From positions 1-6,836 of the forward strand of contig SKSA01000071.1 in the NCBI GenBank assembly GCA_007118195.1: a stretch of 6,836 nt of DNA. Direction: 5' to 3'. Shown one piece after another: positions 6,094 through 6,836 of this stretch. Made by a program: the position numbers and the translations under genes. How positions within the stretch are numbered: the first letter of the stretch is position 1; every line of letters begins with the position of its first letter. This stretch comes from Anaerobacillus sp. (GTDB lineage: Bacteria; Bacillota; Bacilli; Bacillales; Anaerobacillaceae). The notes under the pieces were generated by a model. It was not told the origin of the DNA. It saw only the letters and a program-made list of their open reading frames with translations, and did no database searches.

Positions 6094-6294
6094 ATGGGAT
6101 ATGTAATTGCTATAGTAGTTGTATGGATCATAGGTGTGATCGGTATTATTGGGGAGCGGAATAATCCTTTTGTTTCTAAGTTAGAACCACATGAACAGTT
6201 ACGAATTACTGGGTTGACTTTTTTAGGTTTTGCGATGATTAGTTCTATTCCAGCCATTGCAGTTATTGTTTTAGCGCTAAGATTAGGACTATAA
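6094..6294 (+). CDS. Small two-helix membrane protein, possible subunit c-like partner lacking the carboxylate
   Basis: A 66-aa protein with helices at about 3-20 and 40-62 and a charged 18-residue loop (ERNNPFVSKLEPHEQLR). Its ribosome binding site AGGAGG (6081-6086) begins within the stop codon of the previous gene and lies 7 bases before the ATG, so the two are translationally coupled and probably act together. Helix 2, FLGFAMISSIPAIAVIV, can be laid over subunit c FMGIALVEALPIIAVVI, with Phe, Gly, Ala, Pro and the following Ile-Ala-Val in register. The essential Glu falls on Ser50. TM1 has Gly14, Gly17 and Gly20. Similarity between hydrophobic helices is easily overread, so the c-like label is tentative. 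A coupled small membrane protein gene is well supported. Confidence 0.75.
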   Translation: MGYVIAIVVVWIIGVIGIIGERNNPFVSKLEPHEQLRITGLTFLGFAMISSIPAIAVIVLALRLGL

Positions 6295-6384
6295 AAAAGA
6301 GGCTTTCTCCAAAAAAGTGTCAGACACCCATGAAAGTTCACTTTCATGGGTGTCTGACACTTTTGGGACAGCCTTATTTTTTTT
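6293..6384. terminator. Bidirectional terminator between convergent genes, with an expanded loop
   Basis: An outer stem, aggct (6300-6304) with agcct (6370-6374), is flanked by an A-run (6293-6298) and a T-run (6377-6384), so it can end transcription from both sides. Further pairing (tcc with ggg, 6308-6310 and 6365-6367) closes onto an inner palindrome at 6313-6364. The + strand membrane gene ends at 6294 and the - strand YppG-like gene ends at 6374, so its stop codon overlaps the foot of the stem. Confidence 0.8.
6313..6364. repeat. 52-bp near-perfect palindrome with GTGTCAGACAC sub-palindromes (REP-like)
   Basis: Arms of 25 bases (6313-6337 and 6340-6364) are exact reverse complements around a two-base centre (tc). 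Each arm contains its own palindrome, gtgtc-a-gacac at 6317-6327 and gtgtc-t-gacac at 6350-6360. The segment can therefore fold as one long hairpin or as two small ones. GTGTCAGACACC-type repeats recur in Bacillaceae genomes and may be mobilised by REP-associated (Y1) transposases. No transposase is present here. Confidence 0.7.
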
Positions 6385-6745
6385 GAGGAAAAAGTGAACC
6401 TAGTTGCTTCATGATCGGTGTTACTTGATTAGCCGTTTTCATTACTTGATCAAAAGATTTAATCGCCTTTTCAAAATCAAAGGATCCATCGGGTCCAGTC
6501 AAGAAACCTATCGGAGAAGGTGGAGCCTGCGCTGGGTTTTGCTGTTGTTGCTGCCCTAGGTTTCCTTGCCCTTGAGCACTTTGCGGTGGACCTTGCCATT
6601 GTGGGTTAGGTTGCTGATAGGGCATCGGCGGATAATATGGCCCATGGTATCCATAAGGATGTTGGAATTGACCTTGGAAATGATAAGGGTGCATCTGTTG
6701 TTTTGGATAAAATGAAAACGGATGATGTTGGTTTCGATAATACAT
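6374..6745 (-). CDS. yppG: YppG-like family protein, probably spore-associated
   Basis: A 123-aa protein. Residues 1-78 are low-complexity and rich in His, Tyr, Pro, Gln and Gly, with a five-Gln run at 65-69. The conserved YppG-type module is at the C-terminus (about 79-119): IGFLTGPDGSFDFEKAIKS followed by a helix ending MKQLGSLFPQKK. The family signature is a short FxxxDGxFDFxK stretch plus an amphipathic helix ending in LGS(L/F)F. There is no signal peptide or membrane segment. In B. subtilis, YppG is, as I recall, assigned to the spore coat; its molecular role is unknown. The start at 6745 has AGGAAGTG a few bases upstream on the - strand. The Hsp20-like gene ends 26 bases before it, so the two are probably one operon. 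Transcription ends at the shared bidirectional terminator. Confidence 0.82.
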   Translation of the reverse strand: MYYRNQHHPFSFYPKQQMHPYHFQGQFQHPYGYHGPYYPPMPYQQPNPQWQGPPQSAQGQGNLGQQQQQNPAQAPPSPIGFLTGPDGSFDFEKAIKSFDQVMKTANQVTPIMKQLGSLFPQKK

Positions 6746-6771
6746 AAAATCACTTCCTTACTGAAATAAAA

Positions 6772-6836
6772 TTACTCAATTTCGATCCTTTTCTTTTTAT
6801 TCGGGATCATTATTTTTAATAATCCGTTGCGATAAG
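6772..6836 (-). CDS. C-terminal end of an Hsp20/alpha-crystallin family protein (5' end outside the window)
   Basis: On the - strand the last 20 codons before a TAA (complement of 6772-6774) encode YRNGLLKIMIPNKKKRIEIE. The pattern (Y/F)xNGxLxIxxPKK is the final strand of the alpha-crystallin domain, and RIEIE carries the IxI motif by which Hsp20 tails dock onto neighbouring subunits. In Bacillus, members of this family include the spore coat proteins CotM and CotP as well as general small chaperones; the fragment is too short to choose. The 26-base gap to the YppG-like gene suggests co-transcription and favours a spore-related member. Confidence 0.72.
   Translation of the reverse strand, partial: YRNGLLKIMIPNKKKRIEIE

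Noticed and set aside
6063..6347. 94-codon ORF on the - strand
   Set aside because: Covers the small membrane gene and half of the terminator palindrome on the opposite strand; the + strand gene has an excellent start site.
6556..6753. 65-codon - strand ORF in another frame of the YppG-like gene
   Set aside because: Shadow of the YppG-like coding frame, which has the family signature and the ribosome binding site.
1..6836. CRISPR array, tRNA, rRNA, intact transposase or toxin-antitoxin pair
   Set aside because: No regularly spaced repeats, no cloverleaf or rRNA-like sequence, no transposase motifs; the two small coupled genes are membrane proteins and not a toxin-antitoxin arrangement I recognise.

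Overview
The window comes from a low-GC, endospore-forming Firmicute, most likely a Bacillaceae member. The DNA is AT-rich, ribosome binding sites are strong GGAGG-type, the kinase H-boxes are of Bacillus type, and the right edge carries a YppG-like protein next to an Hsp20/alpha-crystallin tail. The species cannot be fixed from the sequence.

Layout. (1) 2-118: C-terminal tail of an unrecognised + strand gene, followed by a long terminator-like hairpin (161-252) whose upper part looks like two IS150-group transposon ends placed head to head. (2) 450-5614: a three-gene signalling cluster on the + strand. It holds a membrane-anchored hybrid histidine kinase (sensor-HAMP-GAF-coiled coil-HisKA-HATPase-REC, 905 aa), a CheR-type methyltransferase, and a soluble REC-PAS-HisKA-HATPase kinase (515 aa). 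The first two match the RsbK/RsbM pair that controls SigB in the Bacillus cereus group. The expected third partner, the REC-PP2C phosphatase RsbY, is absent from the window, and a KinA-like kinase with an N-terminal receiver stands in its place. No DNA-binding output protein is visible. (3) 5873-6294: two translationally coupled small membrane proteins. The first aligns end to end without gaps with my recollection of Bacillus F-ATPase subunit c, including the ion-binding Glu at residue 54, but lacks the TM1 glycine motif. The second resembles subunit c in its second helix but has Ser at that position. (4) 6293-6384: a bidirectional terminator between convergent genes, with a 52-bp near-perfect palindrome in its loop. 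(5) 6374-6836 on the - strand: a YppG-like protein preceded by the C-terminal end of an Hsp20-family protein, probably one spore-related operon.

How the genes may work together (inference): the hybrid kinase senses a signal through its extracytoplasmic and GAF domains, the CheR protein methylates it to tune its activity, and phosphate passes through receiver domains to the second kinase and on to an unlinked target. The subunit-c-like pair is the least explained part of the window. Both cluster boundaries have the same build, a terminator with a palindromic, mobile-looking element nested in its loop.
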